This document shows positions 7,670-16,482 of a DNA stretch of 43,452 nt, one piece after another (positions within the stretch are counted from its first letter, which is position 1; the number at the start of each line of letters is the position of its first letter). The position numbers and the translations under genes are program-made. A model generated the notes under the pieces. The model saw only the letters and a program-made list of their open reading frames with translations, was not told the DNA's origin and searched no databases. The DNA comes from Lysobacterales bacterium (GTDB lineage Bacteria > Pseudomonadota > Gammaproteobacteria > Xanthomonadales > UBA2363), in contig JAHCAT010000022.1 in assembly GCA_019634735.1 (NCBI GenBank), positions 1 through 43,452 of the forward strand, written 5' to 3'.

Positions 7670-8554
7670 ATGACCCGCCTCACCACGCCCGCAGGCCGTG
7701 CGGCCGCGTCGCTCCTGTTGCTGGCACTGGCGGCCGCCCCTGCCGCGCAGGCGGCAGGCGGGTGCGACGGGCCCTGGCCGGTTGCCGAGACCAGCCGTAC
7801 TTTCATCGATCCCGCCAGGAACGACCGTGAGGTGCCGGCGCGGCTGTTCCATCCTGGCATCGCCGCGGGGGTGGGTGGCCAGCCGGTCGCCGGCTGCGCC
7901 TTCCCGATCCTTGCCTTCGGGCATGGTTTCACCATCCCGGAGACCCGCTACCGCTGGCTGGCGCTGGCGCTGGCGGCACAGGGCTTCGTGGTCGCACTCG
8001 CCGCCACCGAGACCGGCCTGTCGCCCAGCCACGGCGCCCTCGCGGACGATCTCGCCTTCCTGCCCCGGGCGCTGGTTCGCGATCCCACCTTCGCGTCCGT
8101 GGCCGGTACGCCGCATGCCATTGGCGGCCACTCCATGGGCGGCGGCGCGGCCCTGCTGGCGGTGGCCTCGGCGCCACGCACCGGCGCGCTGTTCGCGCTG
8201 GCGCCGGCGGAGACCAACCCGTCGGCGATCGCCGCGGCGGCCTCGATCCGTGCGTCTGCCCTGCTGGTCACCGGCTCCCGCGACTGCGTGACGCCGACCG
8301 CCCAGCATGCCGGCCCGATGTTCGCCGCGCTGGCCACGCCGCCGGACCGGCGGCAGTTGCTGGACATCGCCGGTGGCAGCCATTGCCAGTTCTCCGACGG
8401 CTGGTTCACCTGCACCCTGGGCGAGGCGTCCTGCGGCGGCGGCGCCACGCTGCCGGCCGCCGAGCAGCAGGGACAGGTGCTGCAGGCCCTGCTGCCGCTG
8501 CTGGTCGACCGCCTGGTGGCGGATGCCCTGTTCGTGGACGATTTCGGCGCCTGA
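7670..8554 (+). CDS. Exported alpha/beta hydrolase (dienelactone-hydrolase/PAF-AH-like)
   Basis: 294 aa. A signal peptide is clear: MTRL, then a hydrophobic core, then AAPAAQA with likely cleavage near residue 28. The oxyanion loop reads FGHGF (about 83-87). The nucleophile elbow is GGHSMGGG with Ser155, the acid probably Asp205 in TGSRD, and the catalytic His238 in GGSHCQF. Cysteines in the C-terminal third (CQF, FTC, ASCGG) could form disulfides in the periplasm. An earlier in-frame ATG at 7643 would spoil the signal peptide. It ends in ALFVDDFGA, similar to the tail of the large exported protein at 30066. The natural substrate is unknown; an ester of a short acyl or lipid type is likely. 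Confidence 0.87.
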   Translation: MTRLTTPAGRAAASLLLLALAAAPAAQAAGGCDGPWPVAETSRTFIDPARNDREVPARLFHPGIAAGVGGQPVAGCAFPILAFGHGFTIPETRYRWLALALAAQGFVVALAATETGLSPSHGALADDLAFLPRALVRDPTFASVAGTPHAIGGHSMGGGAALLAVASAPRTGALFALAPAETNPSAIAAAASIRASALLVTGSRDCVTPTAQHAGPMFAALATPPDRRQLLDIAGGSHCQFSDGWFTCTLGEASCGGGATLPAAEQQGQVLQALLPLLVDRLVADALFVDDFGA

Positions 8555-8726
8555 CCTGCGAGCTGTCTGCGAACACCCGGTCCGCCGCGGCCATGGGTGC
8601 TCGCCCGGCGAGTCCGATGCGCAGGAAGTCTGCCGGGCGCCTGTGCGCGCAGGCGCCGGACGTGCGAACCGAAGGGCGCTCAGGATCCCTTGCAGGAACG
8701 GGTTTGCACGGCGGCCTGGAGGTGGA

Positions 8727-9380
8727 TCAATCGTCCGACGCGCCAGTCCCGCCGTTGCGGCCATTCCGGCCGTTGCGCCGGCGCCGACGCAGGTGGCCGG
8801 CCTTGAGGTTGCGCCAGGCCACGCCGACCGCCAGCACCAGGGGGCCGACCACGAACCAGGAGCTGATCAGCAGCACGCCGTCGCGTTCGATCATGGCGAT
8901 CGCGATCGACAGCAGCACCAGGGCGAACAGGTAATTGGTGAACGGGATGGGCAGCGACAACAGGATGCCGTAGAAAACCAGCATCAGGCCGGAGGCCCGG
9001 TTGCCGGCATTGTCGAACAGCCAGAGCGCGCGCGGCCGGCAGAAGCGCTCCAGCACCCGCAGAACGCGACCCATGCGCGCGAAGAACCGAGCGAAGCTGT
9101 CCTTGCGCAGCGTCTTGCGCCTGACCCGCGCCGGCAGCCAGGGTCGTGCCAGCCCGGCCATCAGCTGCACGCCCAGCAGGGCGATCACCGGGCCGGTCAG
9201 CGCGCCGACGCCCGGCACAGGAATGAACGCCGGCAGGGTCAGCAGCAGGACCAGCACGCCGAAGCCGCGCCGTTCGAACCGGTCGACCAGCGCGCCGATG
9301 GCCACGGTGTCGCCGTCGATGCCGTCCAGGGCGTCCTGGATGACTTCGGTGGTGCGCTGGTGCCTGCCGTTGCCGTTCAT
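8727..9380 (-). CDS. exoD: ExoD family exopolysaccharide-synthesis membrane protein
   Basis: 217 aa matching the ExoD family. A soluble N-terminal helix region (TTEVIQDALDGIDGDTVAIGALVDRFERRGFG) is followed by four or five membrane segments, with the signature LTLPAFIPVPGVGALTG between the first two. ExoD was named for succinoglycan defects in Sinorhizobium, but its biochemical role is unknown. The C-terminus is a basic tail RRRRRNGRNGRNGG with a short NGR repeat, which may bind the membrane surface or nucleic acid. Start ATG 9380. Neighbours are the exported hydrolase (convergent) and the Pit transporter, about 100 nt upstream on the same strand. There is no polysaccharide cluster in view. 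Confidence 0.88.
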   Translation of the reverse strand: MNGNGRHQRTTEVIQDALDGIDGDTVAIGALVDRFERRGFGVLVLLLTLPAFIPVPGVGALTGPVIALLGVQLMAGLARPWLPARVRRKTLRKDSFARFFARMGRVLRVLERFCRPRALWLFDNAGNRASGLMLVFYGILLSLPIPFTNYLFALVLLSIAIAMIERDGVLLISSWFVVGPLVLAVGVAWRNLKAGHLRRRRRNGRNGRNGGTGASDD

Positions 9381-9484
9381 CTCGGGACCGAGGATGCGGC
9401 CAGCCGGCCGTGCGCGCGCTGAACGCCGGACATCAGGCCGGGGCCGGCAAGGGGTTCGGGGCGGGCGTCATCGCGGCGCGTCGG

Positions 9485-10732
9485 TCAGAACACCGCGCGG
9501 AAGATCAGGAAGAAGATCACCGACAGCAGGGCGCCGGCCGGCACCGTCACCACCCACGACACGAAGATGTTGCGCACCACCTGCAGGTTGATGGCGGCGA
9601 TGCCGCGGGCCATGCCGACGCCGAGCACGGCGCCGACCAGGGTGTGGGTGGTCGAGATCGGCAGGCCGGTGCCGGAGGCCAGGACGATGGTGGCGGCAGC
9701 GGCCATCTCGGCGGCGAAGCCGCGGCTGGGGGTGAGGGCCGTGATCTGCTCGCCGACCGTGCGCATCACGGCGCGGCCGTAGGTCATCAGGCCGAACACG
9801 ATGCCGGCGCCGCCCAGAAGCAGGATCCACGGAGGCATCGACGAGGTCTGCTGGACCTGGCCGCTGGTCGCGGTGCTGATCACGGCCGCGACCGGACCGA
9901 CGGCGTTGGCGACGTCGTTGGAGCCGTGCGCGAAGGCCATCGAGCAGGCGGTGACGATCATCAGCACCGCGAACACGCGCTCGACGGTGGCGAAGTGGTT
10001 GTCGCGGTCGGCGCCTGGCACCGGCTGGATGCGCCGGATGAGGGCCCAGCCCATGACCGCGATGCCCAGGCCGATCGCCGCCGACAGCAGATAGGTCTGC
10101 CGGGTGTCGAGATCCAGGCCGACATGGGTGAGGCCCTTGAGCAGGGTCACCAGCGAGATGTTGAAGGCGGCGAAGAACATGTAGACCGGCACCCAGCGCT
10201 TGGCCTGTGCCAGGGGGTTCTCGCGGTCCAGGATCAGCCACTGGACCGTCCGGAAGATGATGAAGGCGACGATGCCGGCGAGCAGGGGCGACACCACCCA
10301 GCTCATCACGATGGTGCCGACCTTGGCCCATTTGACCGCCTCGAAGCCGATACCGACCACCGCGAAGCCGACGATGGCGCCGACGATCGAGTGCGTGGTC
10401 GAGACCGGCCAGCCGTGTCGCGAGGCGAGGTTCAGCCAGACCGCCGCGGCCAGCAGCGCCGAGAGCATCCCGAAGATCAGCAGCTCGGGGTTTCCAGCCA
10501 GGTCGGCGGTGTCGATCATGCCGCTGCGTATCGTCGCGGTGACCGCGCCGCCGGCAAGCACGGCGCCGGCGAACTCGAACACCGCGGCGATCAGGAACGC
10601 CTGGCGCATGCTGATCGCCTTGGCGCCAGTCGAGGTCGCCATGGCGTTGGCGACGTCGTTGGCGCCGATGCCCCAGGCCATGTACAGGCCGAACACCGCG
10701 GCCAGGATGATGTACAGCGTCATGCCTTCCAT
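9485..10732 (-). CDS. pit: Low-affinity inorganic phosphate transporter, PiT family
   Basis: 415 aa with about ten membrane segments. The duplicated PiT signature is clear: GIGANDVANAM near residue 21 and AHGSNDVANAVGPVAAV in the second half. Both halves also have the STTHSIVGA / STTHTLVGA motif. It imports metal-phosphate with protons across the inner membrane. It follows a DUF47 gene on the same strand by about 40 nt, the widespread DUF47-Pit pair in which the PhoU-like DUF47 protein is thought to modulate the carrier. The operon diverges from pstSCAB-phoU. Start ATG 10732, with no sign of truncation. Confidence 0.95.
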   Translation of the reverse strand: MEGMTLYIILAAVFGLYMAWGIGANDVANAMATSTGAKAISMRQAFLIAAVFEFAGAVLAGGAVTATIRSGMIDTADLAGNPELLIFGMLSALLAAAVWLNLASRHGWPVSTTHSIVGAIVGFAVVGIGFEAVKWAKVGTIVMSWVVSPLLAGIVAFIIFRTVQWLILDRENPLAQAKRWVPVYMFFAAFNISLVTLLKGLTHVGLDLDTRQTYLLSAAIGLGIAVMGWALIRRIQPVPGADRDNHFATVERVFAVLMIVTACSMAFAHGSNDVANAVGPVAAVISTATSGQVQQTSSMPPWILLLGGAGIVFGLMTYGRAVMRTVGEQITALTPSRGFAAEMAAAATIVLASGTGLPISTTHTLVGAVLGVGMARGIAAINLQVVRNIFVSWVVTVPAGALLSVIFFLIFRAVF

Positions 10733-10772
10733 GGTCTTTCCGTCGCTGGGTTGCGGGGAGGGGCGGGGCGGA

Positions 10773-11450
10773 TCAGCGGGCGATCAGGCGCTGCAGGAGG
10801 CCGCCGACCCGGTGCGAGAAGTCGCCCAGGTCGCCCAGCCACTCGATCGCCTTGTACAGGAAGATGACGTCGACCGGCGGCAGCGACTGCTCCATGGCGA
10901 ACACCTGGGCGCGCAGCTCGGAGGCGAGGGTGTCGGTGTCGTCCTCGATGGCGTCGAGCTCGGTGATCATCCGCTCGACCAGCTTCACCTCGGCGCCGCG
11001 GAAGCCGGCGGTGAACAGCTCGTCCAGTTCGCCGACGCTGCGCTCGGCCTGGTCGACAGCGTCGACGCTGCGCTGGGCGAGGCGCCGGTAGCCGGGGGCC
11101 AGCGAGTCGGGAAGCACCATGCGCCGGCCGTACATCAGTCCGGCGATGTCCTTGGCGCGGTTGGCGATGCGGTCCTGGGTGGTGATCAGGTCGAGCAGGT
11201 CGCCGCGGTCGACCGGCATCATCAGGGTGCTCGGCAGGCGGATGCGCAGGTCGGCCTTGAGGCGGTCGGCCTCGTGCTCGATGTCCTGCAGTCGGGACCG
11301 CACGTTGGCCGCCCGCTCCCAGTCGCCGGCCAGCGCCGCCTCGATGAAATCGAGCAGCACGTGGCCGGCCTCCGCGGCCTTGGCCATGTGGTCCTTGAGC
11401 GGCTGGACCGGCGACCGGCCGAAGATGCCGGCGAGGAAACTGGTGGGCAT
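10773..11450 (-). CDS. DUF47 (TIGR00153) PhoU-like regulator of Pit
   Basis: 225 aa, helical, PhoU-related. It begins MPTSFLAGIFGRSPVQPLKDHM as in TIGR00153 proteins. It contains metal-binding-type acidic helices such as EHEADRLKADLR and the C-terminal KAIEWLGDLGDFSHRVGG, equivalent to the ExxxD motif of PhoU. I chose ATG 11450 rather than 11471 because GGAG sits 7-8 nt before it. It is immediately upstream of pit and surely co-transcribed. Its function is inferred from the constant DUF47-Pit association: cytoplasmic control of the low-affinity phosphate carrier. The Pho box at 11561 is 111 nt upstream and could also control this operon. Confidence 0.92.
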   Translation of the reverse strand: MPTSFLAGIFGRSPVQPLKDHMAKAAEAGHVLLDFIEAALAGDWERAANVRSRLQDIEHEADRLKADLRIRLPSTLMMPVDRGDLLDLITTQDRIANRAKDIAGLMYGRRMVLPDSLAPGYRRLAQRSVDAVDQAERSVGELDELFTAGFRGAEVKLVERMITELDAIEDDTDTLASELRAQVFAMEQSLPPVDVIFLYKAIEWLGDLGDFSHRVGGLLQRLIAR

Positions 11451-11560
11451 GGACGACTCCTGCTGGGTCATGGTGCGGCCGCGGTCCGTTCAGGGCGCGG
11501 CGATGGTAGGCGTTCCGGTATGACCGTTGCCATCGTGGCGCAGCGGCGGCCGGGAGGCCA

Positions 11561-11592
11561 TTGTCATACAACAGTCACATCCCTGAAATATG
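11561..11592 (+). promoter_or_regulatory. Pho box (PhoB site) and -10 of the pst operon
   Basis: The 18 bases at 11561-11578 are two 7-bp direct half-sites (TTGTCAT and CAGTCAC) separated by ACAA, close to the PhoB consensus CTGTCATAWAWCTGTMAY with about 3 mismatches. A possible -10 (AATATG, 11587-11592) lies 8 nt downstream, where PhoB-activated promoters place it, replacing the -35. The site is about 105 nt upstream of pstS and between it and the divergent pit operon. No phoBR genes are in the window. Confidence 0.72.
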
Positions 11593-11682
11593 CTGCGGCG
11601 CAATCCGATGGCGACCTGCCGGTCCGGTTCCCGAGCCGGTGCGGCCATAGCCCTCCCTCCACCCTGTGCCGAGATCGCCCCG

Positions 11683-12681
11683 ATGCGCCTGCGCCGCCCC
11701 CTGCTGTGCCTAGCCGCCGTGTCCGCCGCCCTGGCGGGCTGTGCCGAGCGGGTCGAGACGACCATGGTCCGCATGGACGGCTCGTCCACGGTCTACCCGG
11801 TCGCCGAGGCGGTCGCCGAAGAGTTCCAGGCCAGCCGCGGCGGCCAGGTCCGGGTCACCGTCGGCGTGTCGGGTACCGGCGGCGGCTTCAAGAAGTTCTG
11901 CCGCGGAGAAACCGACATCTCCAATGCCTCCCGGCCGATCCTGGACGAGGAGATCGCCGCCTGCCAGGCCGCCGGCATCGGGTACATCGAGCTGCCGATC
12001 GCCTTCGACGCGCTGACCGTGGTCATCCACCCGGGCAACACCTGGGCCGAGGAGATGACCGTCGAGCAGCTGCGCACGCTGTGGGAGCCCTCGGCGCAGG
12101 GCGTGGTGATGCGCTGGAACCAGGTCGACCCATCCTGGCCGGACGAGCCGGTCAAGCTGTTCGGCGCCGGATCGGACTCCGGCACCTTCGACTACTTCAC
12201 CGAGGCGGTGATGGGTCGTGCCAAGGCCAGCCGCGGCGACTTCACGGCCAGCGAGGACGACAACATGCTGGTCACCGGTGTCGCCCAGGACGTGCATGCG
12301 ATCGGCTACTTCGGCTACGCCTACTACGCCGAGAACGCCACTCGCGTGAAGGCCGTGCGGATCCGGGGGGAGGGCGCCGACAGCGCGGTCGGTCCGTCGC
12401 CGCAGACCGTGCTGGACGGCAGCTACACGCCGATGTCCCGGCCCAACTTCATCTACGTGAGCGTTGCCGCCGCCGAGCGACCCGAGGTCCGGGACTTCGT
12501 CGAGTACTTCCTGGGCGAGGCGGCGCCGCTGATCGAGGAGGTCAAGTACGTGCCGTTGCCGCCGAGGGCCTACGAGCTTGCCCGCGAGCGGTTCCAGGCG
12601 CGGCGCGCCGGCACCGTCTTCGAGGGGCACTCGGAGATCGGCGTCAGCGTCGAGGAGCTGCTCAGCCGCGAGCCGCGCTGA
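11683..12681 (+). CDS. pstS: Phosphate ABC transporter substrate-binding lipoprotein PstS
   Basis: 332 aa. The lipobox LAGC places the acylated Cys at residue 20 after a basic, hydrophobic signal, so the mature protein is membrane-anchored in the periplasm. The phosphate-binding loops are visible: DGSSTVYPV (about 34-42), GVSGTGGGFKKFC and GAGSDSGTFDYFTEAV. It binds free phosphate and feeds PstCA. The frame is open from 11590, but ATG 11683 is the only start giving a lipoprotein signal. It is first in pstSCAB-phoU, with the Pho box upstream. The PtsS/SphX-like subgroup of PstS is slightly longer than E. coli PstS, and this fits that type. Confidence 0.94.
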   Translation: MRLRRPLLCLAAVSAALAGCAERVETTMVRMDGSSTVYPVAEAVAEEFQASRGGQVRVTVGVSGTGGGFKKFCRGETDISNASRPILDEEIAACQAAGIGYIELPIAFDALTVVIHPGNTWAEEMTVEQLRTLWEPSAQGVVMRWNQVDPSWPDEPVKLFGAGSDSGTFDYFTEAVMGRAKASRGDFTASEDDNMLVTGVAQDVHAIGYFGYAYYAENATRVKAVRIRGEGADSAVGPSPQTVLDGSYTPMSRPNFIYVSVAAAERPEVRDFVEYFLGEAAPLIEEVKYVPLPPRAYELARERFQARRAGTVFEGHSEIGVSVEELLSREPR

Positions 12682-12704
12682 CGGCGCGCCTGGAGGGCAT
12701 GGCC

Positions 12705-13646
12705 ATGGCCACCGAAAAGGCGCGGATCGCCGCCGCCAGCCGGCTGCGCGCCGACAGTCCCGTGGCGCGCCGGCGCCGGCTGGTCGAGCGCCTCGTGCAG
12801 GCCGTGCTGTTCCTGGCCGCGTTCTCGGCGGTGGCGATCACCGTTGCGATCGTCGCGACCCTGTTGATCGAGTCGGCGACCTTCTTCCGCCACGTGTCGC
12901 TCTGGGAGTTCCTGACCGACACCCAGTGGACGCCGCTGTTCGAGAACGCCCGCTACGGCATCGCCCCCCTGGTCGCCGGCACGCTGACCACCAGCCTGGT
13001 CGCGCTGCTCGTGGCGGTGCCGTTGGGCACCATCACCGCGATCTACCTCAGCGAGTTCGCCAAGCCGCGCGTCCGCGAGGTGGTCAAGCCCATCCTCGAG
13101 CTGATCAGCGGCGTGCCGACCGTGGTGTTCGGCTACTTCGCCCTGCTGTTCGTCACCCCGCTGCTGCAGAAGTTCATGCCCGGACTGCCTGGCTTCAACA
13201 TGCTGGGGCCGGGCATCGTCATCGGCATCATGATCGTGCCCTACATCAGTTCGCTGTCCGAGGACGCCATGCGCGCGGTGCCGATGCACCTGCGAGAGGC
13301 GTCCTACGCGATGGGCGCGAGCCGGTTCCAGACCGCGCTGCGCGTGGTCGTGCCGGCGGCGCTGTCCGGCATCGTCGCATCCTACGTGCTCGGCATCTCG
13401 CGCGCGGTCGGCGAGACCATGGTGGTGGCGATCGCCGCCGGCCAGCAGCCGAACCTGACCTTCGACCCGACCGAGGCGGCGGCGACCATCACCGCCTATA
13501 TCGTGCAGGTCGCGATGGGCGACCTGCCGCACGGCTCGATCGGCTATCAGAGCATCTTCGCGGCCGGACTGACGCTGTTCGCGATCACCCTGTTCTTCAA
13601 TCTGATCGGGCACTGGGTCCGGCGCCGCTACAGGGAGGCGTACTGA
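12705..13646 (+). CDS. pstC: Phosphate ABC transporter permease PstC
   Basis: 313 aa inner-membrane subunit with six membrane segments after a cytoplasmic N-terminus. The permease signature that docks the ATPase is EDAMRAVPMHLREASYAMGAS (EAA loop). Also typical is ELISGVPTVVFGYFALLFVTPLL. Two ATGs are possible: 12699 lies only 2 nt after GGAGG, while 12705 is spaced 7-8 nt, so 12705 is preferred. Its TGA shares one base with the pstA ATG (TGATG), enforcing coupling. Works with PstA, PstB and PstS in high-affinity phosphate uptake. Confidence 0.94.
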   Translation: MATEKARIAAASRLRADSPVARRRRLVERLVQAVLFLAAFSAVAITVAIVATLLIESATFFRHVSLWEFLTDTQWTPLFENARYGIAPLVAGTLTTSLVALLVAVPLGTITAIYLSEFAKPRVREVVKPILELISGVPTVVFGYFALLFVTPLLQKFMPGLPGFNMLGPGIVIGIMIVPYISSLSEDAMRAVPMHLREASYAMGASRFQTALRVVVPAALSGIVASYVLGISRAVGETMVVAIAAGQQPNLTFDPTEAAATITAYIVQVAMGDLPHGSIGYQSIFAAGLTLFAITLFFNLIGHWVRRRYREAY

Positions 13647-14566
13647 TGCGTCTTACCCCCGAACAACTGCATTCGCTGAGCGTTCGCCACAAGGCCAAGG
13701 ACCTGGCCTTCGAGGTGATCGGTCTGGTCGTCATGCTGGTCTCGCTGCTGGTGCTGGCTGCGCTGTTCGCGCAACTGGTCGCCGATGGCCTGGTGCGGAT
13801 CAACGGCAGCTTCTTCCTGGAGTTTCCGTCGCGGCGCGCCGAGCAGGCGGGCATCCTGTCGGCCTGGGTGGGCAGTCTGCTGGTGATGCTGGTGACCGCG
13901 TTCGCTGCGGTTCCCATTGGCGTCGCGGCCGGCATCTACCTGGAGGAGTACGCCGGCAAGGGCTGGCTGGCGCAGGCGATCGAGATCAACGTCAGCAACC
14001 TCGCGGGCGTCCCGTCGATCATCTACGGCCTGCTGGCGCTCGGTCTGCTGGTGTATGGACTGGGCCTGGGGCAGAGCATTCTGACTGCCGGCCTGACCCT
14101 GGGCATGCTGATCCTGCCGATCGTCATCGTCGCCACCCGGGAGGCGCTGCGGGCGGTGCCCGGCACCATCCGCGAGGCTTCGTTCGGCCTCGGCGCCACA
14201 CGCTGGCAGACCATCCGGCACCATGTCCTGCCGTACTCCTCGGCGGGCATCCTGACCGGCATCATCATCGGCCTGTCGCGCGCGATCGGCGAGACCGCGC
14301 CGATCATCACCATCGGCGCGCTGACCTTCATCGCCTTCCTGCCGCCGGCGCCGATCACCGCGACGCCGCCGTTCCTCAACATGGACTGGCTGGCGTCGCC
14401 GTTCACGGTCATGCCGATCCAGATGTTCAACTGGGTGTCGCGACCGGATCCCGCGTTCCACGTCAACGCCGCCGCCGCCGGTGTCGTGCTGGTGGCCATG
14501 ACGCTGCTGATGAACGCCACCGCGATCTGGCTGCGCTACCGCGCCCGCAAACGCATCAAGTGGTGA
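13646..14566 (+). CDS. pstA: Phosphate ABC transporter permease PstA
   Basis: 306 aa, six membrane segments. It has the PstA features [21 protein letters not shown] and the EAA loop [21 protein letters not shown], followed by [17 protein letters not shown], which is diagnostic of PstA. A long N-terminal cytoplasmic helix (residues 1-20) precedes the first segment. The start overlaps the pstC stop by one base. The C-terminus ends in the basic stretch [10 protein letters not shown] facing the cytoplasm. It forms the channel with PstC. Confidence 0.95.
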   Translation: MRLTPEQLHSLSVRHKAKDLAFEVIGLVVMLVSLLVLAALFAQLVADGLVRINGSFFLEFPSRRAEQAGILSAWVGSLLVMLVTAFAAVPIGVAAGIYLEEYAGKGWLAQAIEINVSNLAGVPSIIYGLLALGLLVYGLGLGQSILTAGLTLGMLILPIVIVATREALRAVPGTIREASFGLGATRWQTIRHHVLPYSSAGILTGIIIGLSRAIGETAPIITIGALTFIAFLPPAPITATPPFLNMDWLASPFTVMPIQMFNWVSRPDPAFHVNAAAAGVVLVAMTLLMNATAIWLRYRARKRIKW

Positions 14567-14570
14567 TCCG

Positions 14571-15347
14571 ATGAACCAGAGCCTTCCGGCCATCAAGGCC
14601 GACGTCCGCAACCTGAGCTTCTTCTACGGCGACTTCCAGGCGGTACGCGACGTCTCCATGCCGGTCGCCGAGCACGAGGTCACCGCCCTGATCGGGCCGT
14701 CCGGTTGCGGCAAGTCGACCTTCCTGCGCTGTTTCAACCGCATGCATGACCTCTACCCCGGCAGCCGCTACCAGGGCGAGATCAACCTGCGCCCCGACGG
14801 CGTCAACCTGCTCGATCGCGGCATCGACCCGGTCGAGGCCCGGCTGCGCATCGGCATGGTGTTCCAGAAGCCCAACCCGTTCCCGAAGTCCATCTACGAG
14901 AACGTCGCCTATGGTCTTCGGGTGGTCGGCGAGAAACGCCGCCACGTGATCGCCGAGAAGGTCGAGAAAGCGCTGCGGGACGCGGCGCTGTGGGACGAGG
15001 TCAAGGACCGTCTGGATACCCTCGGCACCAGCCTGTCGGGTGGCCAGCAGCAGCGCCTGTGCATCGCCCGGGCACTGGCCACCGAGCCGGAGATCCTGCT
15101 CTTCGACGAGCCCACCTCGGCGCTCGACCCGATCGCGACGGCGAACATCGAAGAGCTGATCGCCGAACTGAAGTCGCGGGTCACGATCCTCATCGTCACC
15201 CACAACATGCAACAGGCCGGCAGGGTGTCGAAGTACACTGCCTTCATGTACCTGGGCGAGCTTGTGGAGTTCGGGGAGACCGGGCAGGTGTTCACCAAGC
15301 CTGCCAAGGAAAAGACCGAGAGCTACATCACCGGCCGATTCGGCTGA
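14571..15347 (+). CDS. pstB: Phosphate ABC transporter ATP-binding protein PstB
   Basis: 258 aa ATPase. Walker A is GPSGCGKST, the Q-loop [20 protein letters not shown] is the PstB-specific form, the ABC signature is LSGGQQQRL, Walker [14 protein letters not shown] and the switch His is in IVTHNMQQA. It powers phosphate import with PstC/PstA. It begins 4 nt after the pstA stop. Length matches E. coli PstB (257 aa). No anomalies were seen. Confidence 0.97.
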   Translation: MNQSLPAIKADVRNLSFFYGDFQAVRDVSMPVAEHEVTALIGPSGCGKSTFLRCFNRMHDLYPGSRYQGEINLRPDGVNLLDRGIDPVEARLRIGMVFQKPNPFPKSIYENVAYGLRVVGEKRRHVIAEKVEKALRDAALWDEVKDRLDTLGTSLSGGQQQRLCIARALATEPEILLFDEPTSALDPIATANIEELIAELKSRVTILIVTHNMQQAGRVSKYTAFMYLGELVEFGETGQVFTKPAKEKTESYITGRFG

Positions 15348-15358
15348 CCGGAACCGAC

Positions 15359-16066
15359 ATGACCCTTCCCTCCTCCAACCATATCGTCAAGCAGTTCGAT
15401 GAGGACCTCGCGATCCTGCGCGACCTGGTCCTGCGCATGGGCGGCCTGGTGGAGAACCAGCTCGCCGCCGCGATCGACGCACTCGAACGCGGCGACGGCG
15501 CCGCAGCGACGGCGGTCATCCGGGGCGACCGGGAGATCGATCGCATCGAGCTGGAGTCCGATGCCGAGATCGCCCGCCTGCTTGCCCTGCGCGCGCCCCT
15601 GGGCATCGACCTGCGCACCGTCCTGACCCTGGGCAAGACGGTCAACGACCTGGAGCGGATCGGCGACGAGGCCAAGAAGATCGCCCGGGGCACGCGCAAC
15701 AGCGCGGCCCAGGGCCGGGAGCTGGCCGGGATGCCGACCCTGGCCGGTGTCCTGGACATGGCCGTGCTTGCCAGGGGAATGCTGCGCGATGCCCTGAATG
15801 CGCTGGTGCGCCTGGACCTGGACCTGGCCGGCAAGGTCGCCGGCAGCGACGACCTGCAGGACCAGGCCTTGAAGGATGCGATCACCCAGGGCAAGGCCCT
15901 GATGCAGTCGCGACCGGAGCTTGTCGACGCCGCATTCGACCTGGTGTTCATGGCGAAGTCGCTGGAGCGCATCGCCGACCACGCCAAGAACATCGCCAAC
16001 TATGTCCACTACCTCGTGGAAGGAAAGGACGTCCGCCATCCGGCCGCGCGCCGCGACGCCGTCTGA
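15359..16066 (+). CDS. phoU: Phosphate signalling regulator PhoU
   Basis: 235 aa made of two similar three-helix repeats. The metal-cluster motifs are TVNDLERIGDEAKKIA in the first and MAKSLERIADHAKNIANY in the second. It starts SNHIVKQFDEDLAILRD as in enterobacterial PhoU. It links PstB to the PhoR kinase and shuts the Pho regulon down when phosphate is plentiful. It is the last gene of the pst operon, 11 nt after pstB. A gene-free stretch with repeats follows. Confidence 0.95.
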   Translation: MTLPSSNHIVKQFDEDLAILRDLVLRMGGLVENQLAAAIDALERGDGAAATAVIRGDREIDRIELESDAEIARLLALRAPLGIDLRTVLTLGKTVNDLERIGDEAKKIARGTRNSAAQGRELAGMPTLAGVLDMAVLARGMLRDALNALVRLDLDLAGKVAGSDDLQDQALKDAITQGKALMQSRPELVDAAFDLVFMAKSLERIADHAKNIANYVHYLVEGKDVRHPAARRDAV

Positions 16067-16164
16067 GCGGGATCCTCCCGGCCTGCCGCCAGCGCCTGCC
16101 CGGAGAGCGGGTGCGGGCCGATCCGGACCTGCCGTTCGCCGGGCCGGGGGGCGCCTGTCCGCTT

Positions 16165-16360
16165 GACCCGATTAGCGTCGGGTCTCAGCCCAGGATCGGG
16201 GACCCAGGGCCAGGACCCGGTGTTCGGTAAGCGCAGCGCGCTGTGTTCCCCTCTCCCTGTGGGACCTGATTAGCGTCGTGCCTCAGCTCAGGATCTGGGA
16301 CCAAGGACCAGGACCCGGTGTTCGGTGACCGCAGCGCGCTGTGCTCCCCTTTCCCTGTGG
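16165..16360. repeat. 98-bp tandem duplication (two copies)
   Basis: Copies are 16165-16262 and 16263-16360, with about 11 mismatches by eye (near 89% identity). Both begin GACC(C/T)GATTAGCGTCG, contain GGACCCGGTGTTCGGT and end TCCCTGTGG. They are directly abutting. The second runs on into a CCCCTTTCCC/GGGAGAGGGG inverted repeat. The pattern resembles REP/BIME-type intergenic DNA. Confidence 0.85.
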
Positions 16361-16450
16361 GAGAGGGGCCGGGGGGAGAGGGTCGGGACTGGCCATGATC
16401 TGCATCGTTGCCGGCCCAACGGCGTGCGCTGGTCGGGGCGGCCCTCTCCC

Positions 16451-16482
16451 CCGCCCCTCCCCCGCAGGCGGGGGAGGGGCGG
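16451..16482. repeat. Perfect palindrome, 15-bp arms
   Basis: Arms CCGCCCCTCCCCCGC and GCGGGGGAGGGGCGG flank a 2-nt AG spacer. The strength is extreme, but no T-tract follows on either strand, so it is not a classical terminator. It could be a REP element or block RNA polymerase read-through from phoU. Confidence 0.85.

Noticed and set aside
9410..10867. 485-codon open frame on plus
   Set aside because: Antisense to pit and part of DUF47, His/Asp/Arg-rich shadow translation.
10200..12698. Long upstream extension of the pstC frame (total 1148 codons)
   Set aside because: It passes antisense through pit and DUF47 and through pstS in another frame; pstC itself starts at 12699 or 12705 with a ribosome site.
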